From positions 186,001 through 250,000 of the forward strand of contig NZ_CABPRV010000010.1 of NCBI RefSeq assembly GCF_902459735.1: a DNA stretch of 64,000 nt. Reading direction: 5' to 3'. Below the pieces are notes generated by a model. It searched no databases. It was given only the letters and a program-made list of their open reading frames with translations, and was not told the DNA's origin. The translations under genes were made by a program, and so were the position numbers. Position 1 is the stretch's first letter. The number at the start of each line of letters is the position of its first letter. Of the stretch, positions 27,801 through 36,905 are shown in pieces. Source of the stretch: Pandoraea capi (lineage in GTDB: Bacteria > Pseudomonadota > Gammaproteobacteria > Burkholderiales > Burkholderiaceae).

Positions 27801-28408
27801 CGGCCGAGCGCGGCATCGATGCGACGATCCTGCGCCCCGGAAACATCACGGGTGTCGCGGGCACGGGGCTGTGCCAACCGACGCGCAACCGTATCCTGCT
27901 GCTCGTCAAAGGTTCGCTGCAACTGGGCGCCGCGCCCGCCGGCGACACCGACTTCGACTTCACGCCGGTGGACTTCCTCGCGCGCGCCATGGTGCGTTGC
28001 ACGACCGATCCACAGCGCGAACTGCGCGTGTTCCATCTCCAGAACCCACAACCGCTGACGTGGGAGGACTATCTCGGCGCGCTCGCGCAGTGCGGCTACT
28101 CGCTCGCACTGGAGGAGCCTGCCGACTGGCGTAACCGGCTGACATCCATCGACGAGAGCAACGCGCTGTTCGACGTGGTCGCGTTCTATCTCGACGACAG
28201 TCAGGAGGACATCGGCGACATGGCGCGCATCGAACATCGGGAGACTGCGCAAGCACTGCAACGTCTGGGCATCGCGTATCCGCGCAAGGATGACGCGCTG
28301 CTCGCCCATCACTTCCGCTATCTCATCGACAGCGGATTCCTGCCCGAGCCGGGCGGCAGCGGTACCCGGCGCACCGAACGCGAGACGGAGACGGCATCTG
28401 TCGCCTGA
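24809..28408 (+). CDS. mgoA: Single-module A-T-R nonribosomal peptide synthetase (MgoA/HamD-like)
   Basis: The 1199-residue enzyme has an N-terminal region of about 190 residues of unclear function, an adenylation domain (about 195-695) with TSGSTGTPKG (353-362), GPAE (487-490), YRTGD (579-583), IRGFRVELGE (605-614) and catalytic K685 in NGKIDR, a thiolation domain with LGGHSLL (phosphopantetheine S745), and a terminal thioester reductase domain (about 820-1180) with TGANGFLG and Y984-x-x-x-K988. There is no condensation domain, so one amino acid is loaded and released by reduction. Pocket residues aligned to the GrsA code read D398, V399, L402, F441, L462, G464, I485, V493, L494, a hydrophobic pocket fitting valine or leucine. 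Start 24809 follows GAGGAACGAG. Confidence 0.9.
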   Translation: MRAISFAIAGNNRLGARLFAALHDMGHDVTPLSHTGGPLTEMAEQLGAFVPTPGTAPLAVEWRIDCGDITPEIACTARQVLTFRAYAPAFPPSRASLTWQWPGAKGDIDVATAECDFGNPRCGADLVAQIDAEAEAMLVDIVSQLGRDILTPEALASRAVAEVPPGSIALDLHRLTGWHASNETARTIALEPSLPEMVSRRALAAPTAIALRDEHGDVDYRTFVAASMKLAIDLAALLPKTTPDDGSPHVVAVRLPKSRLLYTAILGAIGAGAAYAPLDPSFPPERVRQILEQSRAACLITDDDFDTSILDGLDIKVVRLRSLNVANVAIGVTAWPVERVEDRANRCAITIFTSGSTGTPKGVMLTHRNIVHFCHWYRDYIGLDASSRALQFCTVAFDVSLLDIFPTFLAGATLVIPTEAQRHALDDLSSLIEREAVTHAFLPPALLGVMPDAQWPALRHLLTGGDVCFPDTIARWSQGREFHNIFGPAECTVLVTIARLKAGDSNRLIGRPIANVRCYVLTETGQPALSGEPGELCVAGAGVADGYLHRPDLTERSFVPNPFADPMGTWPSARDEKLYRTGDIVQWDDDGLLHFVGRRDAQVKIRGFRVELGEIESAALATGLFGQCACVVDDRKRIRGFVARALTAGATGDALRDLLVARLPDYMVPFEIVVLDALPATNNGKIDRSALARLSVQRALPTDAAAQEPLTETETNLRALWARLLDLEPFEIGRDDSFFNLGGHSLLVSRLMLAVKKEFGGNAPLARFMERPTIGALASLLANDDVNKGERIPQRVFDDMALPDDIRPVDGLRPVADRARAVLLTGANGFLGTFIAAELIAQTSATVHCMVRAASQKEGEARLAQAFQANGLASLAGHPRLKVVLGDLTQPRLGLSPETWRTLAHDIDAIYHNGAHVNHVYDYPYLYDANVGATLELLRLACEFRNKSMHFVSTLSAASAVDANGHVLEQGPARNAPAFVNNGYNVTKWVAEHLVWEAAERGIDATILRPGNITGVAGTGLCQPTRNRILLLVKGSLQLGAAPAGDTDFDFTPVDFLARAMVRCTTDPQRELRVFHLQNPQPLTWEDYLGALAQCGYSLALEEPADWRNRLTSIDESNALFDVVAFYLDDSQEDIGDMARIEHRETAQALQRLGIAYPRKDDALLAHHFRYLIDSGFLPEPGGSGTRRTERETETASVA

Positions 28409-28475
28409 TCGCCCGGCCAATCGTTATACCCATTGATATTCGCGCAGTCCCTTTTTTCCTGTCGAGGAGTTCATC

Positions 28476-28967
28476 ATGCTGCAAAAAGTCCGCACCGAAC
28501 TGCAACCCGATACGCTGATCCACAACCTGACGACGACGGTCCACGCCGGCGTTGCGGACCTCGATGCCTCTGCGCGCGATGTCTGGAACATCGTGGGCCG
28601 CTTCGACGGCTACAACCGTTTCGTCACGGGGCTGGAATACATTCAGATGACCGGTACCGCGACGGGGCCGCGCTCGCTGCGTCACAAGCACTTCACCGGC
28701 GGCGATCTGGTCGTGGAGCAACTCAACACGCGTGACGACGACGCCATGACGATGAGCTGGACGCTGATCTACACGACATTCGACATCGGCAACATGTGGG
28801 CGTCGATGGAAGTCGTGCCGCGCGGCGACAAGGCCTGTACGGCGACCTATCGCATCGTGGGCGAAGCGCGCTCGGGCAACCCGAAGGATCAACCGGCGTT
28901 CGACGCCTTCGCCGTCGGCTTCCTAAAGATGGCGATGGACAACCTGCGCAAGATGTTCAACGAGTGA
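28476..28967 (+). CDS. mgoD: SRPBCC (polyketide cyclase/dehydrase-like) protein (MgoD/HamE-like)
   Basis: The 163-residue protein shows the START-like helix-grip pattern (VADLDASARDVWNIVGRFDGYNRFVTGLEYIQMTG near the start, a long C-terminal helix FAVGFLKMAMDNLRKMF). ATG 28476 has CGAGGAG 8 bases upstream. It is the fourth gene of the operon, 67 bp after the NRPS stop, as in mgoBCAD. Its biochemical role in diazeniumdiolate formation is not known to me; binding or cyclisation of the released intermediate is the usual guess. A hairpin lies 86 bp downstream. Confidence 0.85.
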   Translation: MLQKVRTELQPDTLIHNLTTTVHAGVADLDASARDVWNIVGRFDGYNRFVTGLEYIQMTGTATGPRSLRHKHFTGGDLVVEQLNTRDDDAMTMSWTLIYTTFDIGNMWASMEVVPRGDKACTATYRIVGEARSGNPKDQPAFDAFAVGFLKMAMDNLRKMFNE

Positions 28968-29053
28968 TCGTTCGGCGGTGCCGGCGCGGGTGCTGACGTT
29001 GACCTTCCTCGTCGATCTCCCTCGCTGGCATCGCGCATTCGTCTCATGCTTGC

Positions 29054-29081
29054 CGCCCCCACACGCCGCATCGTGGGGGCG
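29054..29081 (+). terminator. 9-bp GC hairpin after the signal operon
   Basis: Arms CGCCCCCAC (29054-29062) and GTGGGGGCG (29073-29081) enclose ten bases; the following GATCCTTCCTCATTT is only moderately T-rich. It could end or attenuate transcription into the aminotransferase gene, whose ATG lies 35 bp further on. Confidence 0.55.
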
Positions 29082-29116
29082 ATCCTTCCTCATTTCGCTT
29101 CGTCACGGACCGCCTC

Positions 29117-30343
29117 ATGGACAGACATCTCCCGCCCGCCGGCCGCTGGCAACTCGCGGCGCGCGCGCAACGCATGCAGCCGTCGGCGCTGCGTGAACTC
29201 CTCAAGGTCGCCGAGCGGCCCGACATCATCTCGTTCGCGGGCGGTCTGCCTTCGCCCTATGCGCTGCCGGTCGAACGCCTTCAGGCGTCGGTCGAGCGCA
29301 TTCTGCAACGTGATGCGGTCGGTGCACTGCAATACGGACCCTCCGAGGGCTACCTGCCGTTGCGAGAGGCGATTGCCGCACGGCTCACGCGCCAGGGCGC
29401 CGCTGTCAGTCCTTCGCAGGTGCTCGTGACGACCGGCTCGCAACAGGCCCTCGATCTCGTCGCACGCGTGCTCGTCGATCCCGGCTCGCGCGTATTGATC
29501 GAGACGCCGACGTACCTCGGCGCCGTGCAGGCACTCGCGCAGTACGAGCCCGTTTTCGAAGAGGTGCCGGCGGACGCCGCAGGACTGCTTCCCGAGCGCA
29601 TGGATGAAGCGTCGATGCGCAACGCGCGACTGCTCTACACCCAGCCGAATTTCCAGAACCCGACGGGGCGCACCCTCGCGCTCGATCGGCGAATCGCGCT
29701 GGTGTCGAAAGCCGCACGCAACGGCTTGCTGCTCGTCGAAGACGACCCATACGGTGAACTGGTTTATAGCGGTGTCACGCCACCGTCGCTGCTTTCGATG
29801 GCGCCAGACAGCGTCGTGCATCTCGGCTCGTTCTCCAAAGTCATCGCGCCCGGCTTACGCGTGGGTTATGTCGTCGCGCCCGAGGAATTGATGGTCAAGC
29901 TGCTGCAAGCCAAGCAGGCGAGCGATCTGCATACCACGGGCATCACGCAACGGCTCGCGCATGCCCTGCTGACCGATGGCGAATACGACACCCATCTCGA
30001 CGCCATTCGCCTGCGCTACCGCGCGCAATGTGCTCTCATGCTCAAATGCCTCGCGGAGCAGATGCCCGAGGGCGTGTCCTGGACACGTCCCACGGGCGGC
30101 ATGTTCCTCTGGGTGACGTTGCCGGCCGGTATCGACAGCGCGAGCCTGTTCGACGATGCGCTCGCACGCGGCGTCGCGTTCATTCCGGGCGCGTCGTTCC
30201 ACGCCGTCGCGCCGAAGGCCAACACGATGCGCCTCACGTTCACGACCGCGACGCCTTCGCAGATCGAGACCGGCATCGCACGTCTCGCACAGGCCATCAA
30301 GGCGCGACTTCGCACGACAGAAGCCTGTCTCACGGTCTCCTGA
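29117..30343 (+). CDS. PLP-dependent aminotransferase (2-aminoadipate/MocR-core type)
   Basis: The 408-residue enzyme is a fold-type I aminotransferase with LQYGPSEGYLPLREAIAARL, TTGSQQALDLVARVL, the aspartate in LLVEDDPYGEL, and the PLP lysine in GSFSKVIAPGLRVGY. It resembles the catalytic part of MocR or LysN-type enzymes without the GntR DNA-binding domain. ATG 29117 has only a weak ribosome site. It follows the SRPBCC gene in the same direction and may supply or modify the amino acid precursor; an aminotransferase is, from memory, also part of the ham cluster. It could equally be an unrelated neighbour, since a hairpin separates it. Confidence 0.85.
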   Translation: MDRHLPPAGRWQLAARAQRMQPSALRELLKVAERPDIISFAGGLPSPYALPVERLQASVERILQRDAVGALQYGPSEGYLPLREAIAARLTRQGAAVSPSQVLVTTGSQQALDLVARVLVDPGSRVLIETPTYLGAVQALAQYEPVFEEVPADAAGLLPERMDEASMRNARLLYTQPNFQNPTGRTLALDRRIALVSKAARNGLLLVEDDPYGELVYSGVTPPSLLSMAPDSVVHLGSFSKVIAPGLRVGYVVAPEELMVKLLQAKQASDLHTTGITQRLAHALLTDGEYDTHLDAIRLRYRAQCALMLKCLAEQMPEGVSWTRPTGGMFLWVTLPAGIDSASLFDDALARGVAFIPGASFHAVAPKANTMRLTFTTATPSQIETGIARLAQAIKARLRTTEACLTVS

Positions 30344-30371
30344 ATCACCGTCTCCCGAAAACCCACCCCGA

Positions 30372-30416
30372 ACGCCGTCGTCGCCGCTACGCCTGCAATC
30401 TCCGTGACGACGGCGT
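30372..30416. terminator. 11-bp hairpin between convergent aminotransferase and LysR genes
   Basis: Arms ACGCCGTCGTC (30372-30382) and GACGACGGCGT (30406-30416) are perfectly complementary with a 23-base loop, in the 74-bp convergent gap. Confidence 0.55.
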
Positions 30417-30417
30417 C

Positions 30418-31332
30418 TTACGCACACGCCTGAAGCGTGGCGTCGGAAGGCTCGAACAATCCGAGGTTTTGCGCCGTCTGCACGAAGCGTGGCACGCAGG
30501 GATTGCTGCTTTTCTCGTTCCACACGAGCGCCACGTCGATGTGCGGCGCATGCAGCAACGGCACGAACTGCACGTTCTCCGCGCGCGTGCTGCGCATCGA
30601 GCTATGCACGAGCGCCACGCCAAGCCGCTGTCCGACGAGATTCACGATCGTTTGCTGGAAGTTGGTCTCGAGCCGCACGCGTGGCGAAAACCCCGCCTGA
30701 CGGCAATGCTCGGTAATCGTGTTGTGGATGAAGGGCGACGCCTCGCGCGGCGAGATGATGAAAGCGTCATCGCGCAGCTCGCCGATGGAGATCGCCGTGC
30801 GGGCCGCAAGCCGATGTCCGGCGGGTAGCGCCGCCACCAGAGGCTCGCGAAAGATGGTTTCCGTGCACAGTTCGTCGGTCGCATCGGAGGAATACATGAT
30901 GCCGACGTCCACTTTCCCGCAGCGCAACTGATCGGCCAGTTCGGTCGGAATCGTTTCCTTGAGTTTGACTTCGATACGCGGAAATGCCGCGGCAAACGCG
31001 CGCGTGAGCACCGGCAACACACTGCACGCGACGGCAAACATGAAGCCGGCACAAAGCATGCCGGAATCGCCAACCTCGGCAGCACGCGCATGCGAGCGTG
31101 CCTGGTCGAGCGTGGCGAGCACCGAGCGGGCATCGCGGTAGAAACGCTGTCCTGCCGCGGTGAGCGCGACGCTGCGCTGTGTGCGTTGAAACAGTACAAC
31201 GCCCAACTCCTCTTCGAGCATCGCGATCTGACGCGATAACGGCGGTTGCGAGATATGCAGCAGGTTCGCTGCGCGCCCGAAGTGAAGTGTTTCAGCCAGT
31301 ACTACGAAATAGCGAAGTTGCCTCAGTTCCAT
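30418..31332 (-). CDS. LysR-family transcriptional regulator
   Basis: The 304-residue protein has the LysR winged HTH (MELRQLRYFVVLAETLHFGR, ANLLHISQPPLSRQIAMLEEEL) and a two-lobe effector domain (IEVKLKETIPTELADQLRCGKVDVGIMY). It resembles BenM/CatM-type regulators with PPLSRQI in the recognition helix. ATG 31332 has GGGGAGAAGG upstream. It is convergent with the aminotransferase and divergent from the sigma-54 activator, so it may control either. The ligand is unknown. Confidence 0.85.
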   Translation of the reverse strand: MELRQLRYFVVLAETLHFGRAANLLHISQPPLSRQIAMLEEELGVVLFQRTQRSVALTAAGQRFYRDARSVLATLDQARSHARAAEVGDSGMLCAGFMFAVACSVLPVLTRAFAAAFPRIEVKLKETIPTELADQLRCGKVDVGIMYSSDATDELCTETIFREPLVAALPAGHRLAARTAISIGELRDDAFIISPREASPFIHNTITEHCRQAGFSPRVRLETNFQQTIVNLVGQRLGVALVHSSMRSTRAENVQFVPLLHAPHIDVALVWNEKSSNPCVPRFVQTAQNLGLFEPSDATLQACA

Positions 31333-31359
31333 GGAGCCTTCTCCCCCTGTAAAGAACAT

Positions 31360-31382
31360 CGGTTTCTATTCATAGCGAACCG
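31360..31382. promoter_or_regulatory. Candidate LysR-type dyad CGGTT-N13-AACCG
   Basis: The arms (31360-31364, 31378-31382) enclose a TTC-N10-GAA pair within the divergent region between the LysR gene and the sigma-54 activator gene. LysR regulators often bind such dyads next to their own promoter. The match is short, so this is tentative. Confidence 0.35.
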
Positions 31383-31527
31383 GTATCAGTCATCGCATCA
31401 TATGGTATTGGAGACCTCTCGAAAATCGAACTATCCTTGGTTTTGCTTTATGGAGCACCCCCACGGCAGTCGCCACGATGCGATATTGCGCCGCCAAACG
31501 CAGCGCTCGCCAATTCCTATAAAGTCA

Positions 31528-32631
31528 ATGAGAGACGCTATGTACGCCCACGATCCGCTGGCCCGTTCAAACGCAAACTTTCAGTCTTCGTCCAGGCCAT
31601 CGCTCGATCGGCTCTGCGGTAACGACTCCTCAATGCTGGCGACCCTTGCCCGTGCCCGACTGCTCATCGATCGCCAGCTTCCCATCCTGATTCTCGGAGA
31701 AACCGGTACCGGCAAGGAATACCTCTCACGGGCGCTGCATGACTACAGCGCCCGCCGTCGCGCCAGCATGGTGTCGGTCAACTGCGGCTCGATCCCGGAA
31801 AACCTCATCGAAAGCGAACTGTTTGGCTATCAACGCGGCGCATTCTCCGGCGCGCTCAATACCGGCATGAAAGGCAAGGTCGTGCAGGCCGATGGCGGCA
31901 CACTGTTTCTCGACGAAATCGGCGACATGCCGTTCGCACAACAGACGCGTTTGCTGCGTGTGCTTTCCGAACGGGAGGTCACGCCTATTGGTTCCGCCAC
32001 GCCCGTGCCCGTCGATCTTCAACTCATTTGTGCGACGCACCAGAACCTGGAATCGCGGGTTCAGGCGGGCGCGTTTCGCGAGGACCTTTACTATCGAGTC
32101 GCCGTCGGCATCGTGCATCTACCACCACTACGACTACGGCAAGACCGCGCCTGGTTGCTCGATACGATGATCGTCGCGGAGTCGCGCGGCAACGCCGGCT
32201 TCGCATCGCTCGACAACGAAACCCGTGAGCTGTTGCTGTCCTACTCGTGGCCGGGCAACCTGCGTCAAATGCGTGCTGCGGTTCAGTACGCGTGCGCCGT
32301 CAAAAGCGACGACACGATCCGGGTGCACGATCTGCCGGCGAATCTCGTGCAAAGCGCGACAGCTGCGGCCACTCGTGCAGCGGCGCCGGTCACCTCGCTG
32401 CCCAGCCCACCCGGCAATATTCAGATTGCCCCGATCGCAACGCTCTCGGCCATTGCCAACGGCGAGCGCGAAATCATCATTCGCGTGCTGTCGTCGCGGC
32501 GCTGGAACATCTCGGCAGCCTCCCGCGAACTCGGCATCTGCCGCACGTCGCTCTATCGCAAACTTCGCGAACTTCACATTCCTCACGTGCGCGACATGGG
32601 CAGCGACGTCTTGCTCGGCTCGGAACGCTAA
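31528..32631 (+). CDS. Sigma-54 enhancer-binding activator lacking a sensor domain
   Basis: The 367-residue protein is nearly all AAA+ and DNA-binding domain: Walker A GETGTGKE (57-64), the sigma-54 contact loop GAFSGA (104-109, serine in place of the usual threonine of GAFTGA), Walker B GGTLFLDEIG (123-132), GAFREDLYYR with the arginine finger (181-190), and a C-terminal Fis-type HTH (NISAASRELGICRTSLYRKL). Only about 30 residues precede the AAA+ fold, so no receiver, GAF or PAS domain is present, as in HrpR/HrpS. ATG 31540 is an alternative start. It probably drives the two sigma-54 promoters at 22836 and 34105; activity would then be set by its own expression. Confidence 0.87.
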   Translation: MRDAMYAHDPLARSNANFQSSSRPSLDRLCGNDSSMLATLARARLLIDRQLPILILGETGTGKEYLSRALHDYSARRRASMVSVNCGSIPENLIESELFGYQRGAFSGALNTGMKGKVVQADGGTLFLDEIGDMPFAQQTRLLRVLSEREVTPIGSATPVPVDLQLICATHQNLESRVQAGAFREDLYYRVAVGIVHLPPLRLRQDRAWLLDTMIVAESRGNAGFASLDNETRELLLSYSWPGNLRQMRAAVQYACAVKSDDTIRVHDLPANLVQSATAAATRAAAPVTSLPSPPGNIQIAPIATLSAIANGEREIIIRVLSSRRWNISAASRELGICRTSLYRKLRELHIPHVRDMGSDVLLGSER

Positions 32632-32638
32632 GCCCGTC

Positions 32639-32665
32639 GACGGGCGGCGATGTGTGCCGCCCGTC
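32639..32665. terminator. 10-bp hairpin between convergent activator and aldo/keto reductase genes
   Basis: Arms GACGGGCGGC (32639-32648) and GCCGCCCGTC (32656-32665) with a 7-base loop, followed on the + strand by TTCCTTACT. Confidence 0.75.
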
Positions 32666-32717
32666 TTCCTTACTGCTGTCTTACTACCCTGCTGCGTCTT
32701 TCCTGGCTTCCTCTGCC

Positions 32718-33872
<1,155 letters not shown>

Positions 33873-34003
33873 TCACAACCCGCATGCCTGCACGCGCTCA
33901 TTGCTTCGAACGAGGATTCATCGTGTGCGGGATGTCGTGAGCATCGTGCGCCGCGAGACGGATTTTCTCCCGTCGAAATGACCGTACAGCTGTCCGGCAC
34001 TGC

Positions 34004-34032
34004 GACACCTGTCGCACGTTGCGACAGGTGTC
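34004..34032. promoter_or_regulatory. Palindromic upstream activator site (copy 2), extended 12-bp arms
   Basis: GACACCTGTCGC (34004-34015) and GCGACAGGTGTC (34021-34032) are perfectly complementary around five bases. Inside them are the same ACACCTGT and ACAGGTGT arms separated by 11 bases as at 22738-22764. The centre lies about 89 bp upstream of the -24 element at 34105. It sits in the 451-bp divergent gap 33717-34167, which otherwise holds no gene. Confidence 0.85.
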
Positions 34033-34104
34033 CGTGCGTGTGAGCGCGCGTCGAACACTTGGCAGGCGTTACGAACGCCGCCGCGCGAGGCAGCCGGTTC
34101 ACGA

Positions 34105-34120
34105 TGGCATTCAAATTGCT
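34105..34120 (+). promoter_or_regulatory. Sigma-54 (-24/-12) promoter of the PPTase gene
   Basis: TGGCATTCAAATTGCT keeps the invariant GG (34106-34107) and GC (34118-34119) ten bases apart and the TTGCT box. Transcription should start near 34131, which fits ATG 34168 and excludes translation starts further upstream. Confidence 0.82.
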
Positions 34121-34167
34121 TGGAGTCCGTCATTTGTCTTCGCCGCCGAAGCGGCGCACGACACACG

Positions 34168-34986
34168 ATGACAAACGACAATACGGCCACGCAAACCCAT
34201 GACAAGCCGAGCGGGTCAGAGGGGATCAACACACGCCATGCGTTCAGCACGCTCGCTGGACTCACCGGGCTGGCGCTATACGGGACGTCAGCCAGTGTGC
34301 TGGCTCGCTTCAGGGGATGGACGGCACATTTGACGCCGGACGAGCGCAAGCGCGCCGACGCCTTTTCCCGACCGGCCGATCGGGATGATTATGTGGCGGC
34401 ACACATCCTTGCGCGCGTGGCGGCAGCGCGCGTCACGGGCTGCTCCGACACGCCGGGGGCCGCTGCGCGCACCTATATCCTCGTGCAGCGCTGCGAACAA
34501 TGCGGCGGTGCGCACGGACGCCCTCGCCTGCCCGCCCATCCCGGCTTGCATGTCAGCCTGAGCCACACCCGGGGGGCGGTCGCGGCAGCATGCGCCATCG
34601 CGCCGGTCGGCATCGACATCGAACACTGGGACGAAGCGCTATCGCTCGACATCGACCTGCCGGGCGTGAACGCGCGCGAGCGCAGTCGACTCGGCGCGTT
34701 CGCAAGCGTGGCATTTACGCATCACGCGCCGTCGCCGCGTGCGCTGGCGTGGCTGCGTCTGTGGACGCGCAAGGAAAGTCTCGTCAAGGTCGGCGGCACC
34801 ACACTGGAAAGCATGAGCGCCATCGACCTCTCAGGGCTGCCGATGAGCGAAACGCCGCTGCGCGTGTGGCAACGCCGCGTCACCCACGACATCTGGAGCA
34901 TGACGGACTGGCTCGACCCAATGCTACGGATTACCGGCACGGTGTCGGGCGCTGGCAATGTCAGCGTCGAGCGTATCGACGGATGA
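34168..34986 (+). CDS. Sfp-type 4'-phosphopantetheinyl transferase
   Basis: The 272-residue protein has CEQCGGAHGRP (109-119), LHVSLSHTRGAVAAACA (128-142), the metal-binding PVGIDIE (D150, E152) and WTRKESLVK (W199, K202, E203, K207). This is the Sfp/EntD group that loads phosphopantetheine onto carrier-domain serines in NRPS enzymes. Start at 34168 lies downstream of the predicted sigma-54 transcription start. Sharing palindrome and promoter type with the NRPS operon suggests it activates S745 of that synthetase. It may also serve other carrier proteins in the cell. Confidence 0.88.
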   Translation: MTNDNTATQTHDKPSGSEGINTRHAFSTLAGLTGLALYGTSASVLARFRGWTAHLTPDERKRADAFSRPADRDDYVAAHILARVAAARVTGCSDTPGAAARTYILVQRCEQCGGAHGRPRLPAHPGLHVSLSHTRGAVAAACAIAPVGIDIEHWDEALSLDIDLPGVNARERSRLGAFASVAFTHHAPSPRALAWLRLWTRKESLVKVGGTTLESMSAIDLSGLPMSETPLRVWQRRVTHDIWSMTDWLDPMLRITGTVSGAGNVSVERIDG

Positions 34987-35028
34987 GCGACGCAGGCCGG
35001 GCGGCTGACGTCGCACGGAAAAGCAAAA

Positions 35029-35052
35029 CGCCCATGCACGACGTCATGGGCG
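35029..35052 (-). terminator. Rho-independent terminator of ahpF
   Basis: Read on the reverse strand, an 8-bp stem CGCCCATG/CATGGGCG is followed by TTTTGCTTTT (complement of 35019-35028). It lies 60 bp beyond the ahpF stop. Confidence 0.8.
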
Positions 35053-35112
35053 CTTCGCGTACTGCATGTCGATCGGTGCTGCGGTCCTGTGACCGCAACA
35101 CCCTCGTCGGGA

Positions 35113-36702
35113 TCAGGCCGCCACGGCGGCGGCTTCCGCCACCATCTCGTCTTCGACCGAACTGAGCATCAGATGCTCGAACGCGCCGAGCGATGCCTTG
35201 GCACCCTCGCCAACGGCGATCACGATCTGCTTGAACGGCACCGTCGTCACGTCGCCCGCCGCGAACACGCCCGGCACGGACGTCGCACCCTTGGCATCGA
35301 CTTCGATCTCGCCATGACGCGAGAGCGCGACCGTGCCCTTGATCCACTCGGTGTTCGGCACCAGACCGATCTGCACGAACACGCCTTCGAGCGCAATCGT
35401 CGAACCCTCGCCCGTGGCACGGTCGAGATACGTCAGACCGTTGACCTTCTGGCCGTCACCGACGATTTCCGTCGTTTGCGCATTCATCAGCACGCGCACG
35501 TTCGGCAGGCTGCGCAGCTTGCGCTGAAGCACTTCGTCGGCGCGCAGTTGCGTGCCGTATTCGATCAGCGTGACTTCCTTGACGATGCCCGCCAGATCGA
35601 TCGCCGCTTCCACGCCCGAGTTGCCGCCACCGACCACGGCAACGCGCTTGCCCTTGAACAACGGGCCATCGCAGTGCGGGCAGTAGGCGACGCCACGATT
35701 GCGGTATTCGCGCTCGCCCGGTGCGCCGATTTCGCGCCAGCGGGCGCCGGTCGCCAGTACCACGGCACGGGCCTTGAGCACCGCGCCGCTGGCCAGATGC
35801 ACTTCGTGAATCTTGCCGGGGATCAACGCTTCGGCACGCTGCGTGTCGATTACGTCGACGTCATACGACTTCACGTGCTGCTCCAGCGCCGTGGCGAACT
35901 TCGGCCCTTCGGTGTGCGTGACGGAGACGAAGTTCTCGATCGCCATCGTGTCGAGCACCTGACCACCGAAGCGCTCGGCGACGACGCCCGTCACGATGCC
36001 CTTGCGCGCCGCGTAAATGGCTGCGGCGGCCCCTGCCGGTCCACCGCCCACGATCAGCATGTCGTAGACCGGCTTGTTCTCGAGCGCCTTGGCGGCACGG
36101 GCGGTCGCGCCCGTGTCGAGCTTCGCGAGCAGTTCCTTCACGCTGGTGCGGCCTTGCGTGAACGATTCGCCGTTGAGGAACACCGTCGGCACCGCCATCA
36201 CCTGACGTGCTTCGACTTCGCTCTGGAACAGCGCACCGTCGATGGTGACTTGCTGGATACGCGGATTGATGAGCGCCATCACGTTCAGTGCCTGCACGAC
36301 TTCCGGGCAGTTCTGGCACGACAGCGAAATGTACGTCTCGAAGCGGAAATCGCCATCGAGATCGCGAACCTGCGCGATGGTGTCGTCGTCGAGCTTGAGC
36401 GGATGACCACCGACGTGCAGCAGCGCGAGCACCAGCGACGTGAACTCATGACCCATCGGCAACCCTGCGAAACGGATGCGCGGCGCCTCACCCGGCGTGC
36501 CGATCGCGAAGGACGGACGACGCTCGTTGGCGTCATCACGCGACACGACGGCAATCTTGTCCGACAGCGGCGCGATCTCGTCGACCAGCGCCTTCATTTC
36601 GGCAGACTTGGGGCTATCGTCGAGCCACACGGCGATCTCGATGGGGCGCGTGACTTTCTGGAGGTACGTTTGCAACTGGGCTTTGAGGTTCGCGTCCAAC
36701 AT
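35113..36702 (-). CDS. ahpF: Alkyl hydroperoxide reductase subunit F
   Basis: The 529-residue flavoprotein has the N-terminal double-thioredoxin-fold domain with CxxC in LSCQNCPEV, an FAD motif ([16 protein letters not shown]-like, [10 protein letters not shown]), the thioredoxin-reductase-like CPHC in [10 protein letters not shown], and the NAD(P)H motif VVGGGNSG. It passes electrons from NADH to AhpC for peroxide reduction in the cytoplasm. ATG 36702 gives the standard length. It follows ahpC by 203 bp in the same direction. Confidence 0.95.
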   Translation of the reverse strand: MLDANLKAQLQTYLQKVTRPIEIAVWLDDSPKSAEMKALVDEIAPLSDKIAVVSRDDANERRPSFAIGTPGEAPRIRFAGLPMGHEFTSLVLALLHVGGHPLKLDDDTIAQVRDLDGDFRFETYISLSCQNCPEVVQALNVMALINPRIQQVTIDGALFQSEVEARQVMAVPTVFLNGESFTQGRTSVKELLAKLDTGATARAAKALENKPVYDMLIVGGGPAGAAAAIYAARKGIVTGVVAERFGGQVLDTMAIENFVSVTHTEGPKFATALEQHVKSYDVDVIDTQRAEALIPGKIHEVHLASGAVLKARAVVLATGARWREIGAPGEREYRNRGVAYCPHCDGPLFKGKRVAVVGGGNSGVEAAIDLAGIVKEVTLIEYGTQLRADEVLQRKLRSLPNVRVLMNAQTTEIVGDGQKVNGLTYLDRATGEGSTIALEGVFVQIGLVPNTEWIKGTVALSRHGEIEVDAKGATSVPGVFAAGDVTTVPFKQIVIAVGEGAKASLGAFEHLMLSSVEDEMVAEAAAVAA

Positions 36703-36835
36703 GGCTTTGTTTCCGTCTCGATAGGGTGAGCGAGGTCCACCGCGTCGGCCGTCGGCTGGCGCAGATGAGTTGTCGGGAATTCGGGGTTGGGTGCCGGCGC
36801 AGCGGGGTTTAGGGGGACCCGCGCGCCGGCAGGAC

Positions 36836-36859
36836 ACGCCGCTCTGTGACGGGAGCGGC
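36836..36859 (-). terminator. Hairpin between ahpC and ahpF
   Basis: An 8-bp stem CGCCGCTC/GAGCGGCG with 8-base loop lies 47 bp after the ahpC stop, without a T-tract. It may attenuate read-through and set a high AhpC to AhpF ratio, or protect the ahpC mRNA end. Confidence 0.4.
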
Positions 36860-36905
36860 GCTTACAGCAACGAAACTACGATGCGGTTTCGGTCATGCGT
36901 GACGC

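Noticed and set aside
25085-28420. A very long open frame (over 1,100 codons) on the reverse strand opposite the NRPS gene
   Set aside because: It mirrors the GC-rich third-position bias of the real gene, has low-complexity Arg/Ala/Asp content and no recognisable domain or ribosome site.
29000-29020. A third sigma-54 promoter (TGGCAT) before the aminotransferase gene
   Set aside because: The TGGCAT near 29028 has no TTGC box at the required spacing, and no palindrome lies upstream.
31246-31527. A longer N-terminal domain for the sigma-54 activator
   Set aside because: The frame is open but the sequence is low-quality, overlaps the LysR promoter region and start, and has no receiver, GAF or PAS features.
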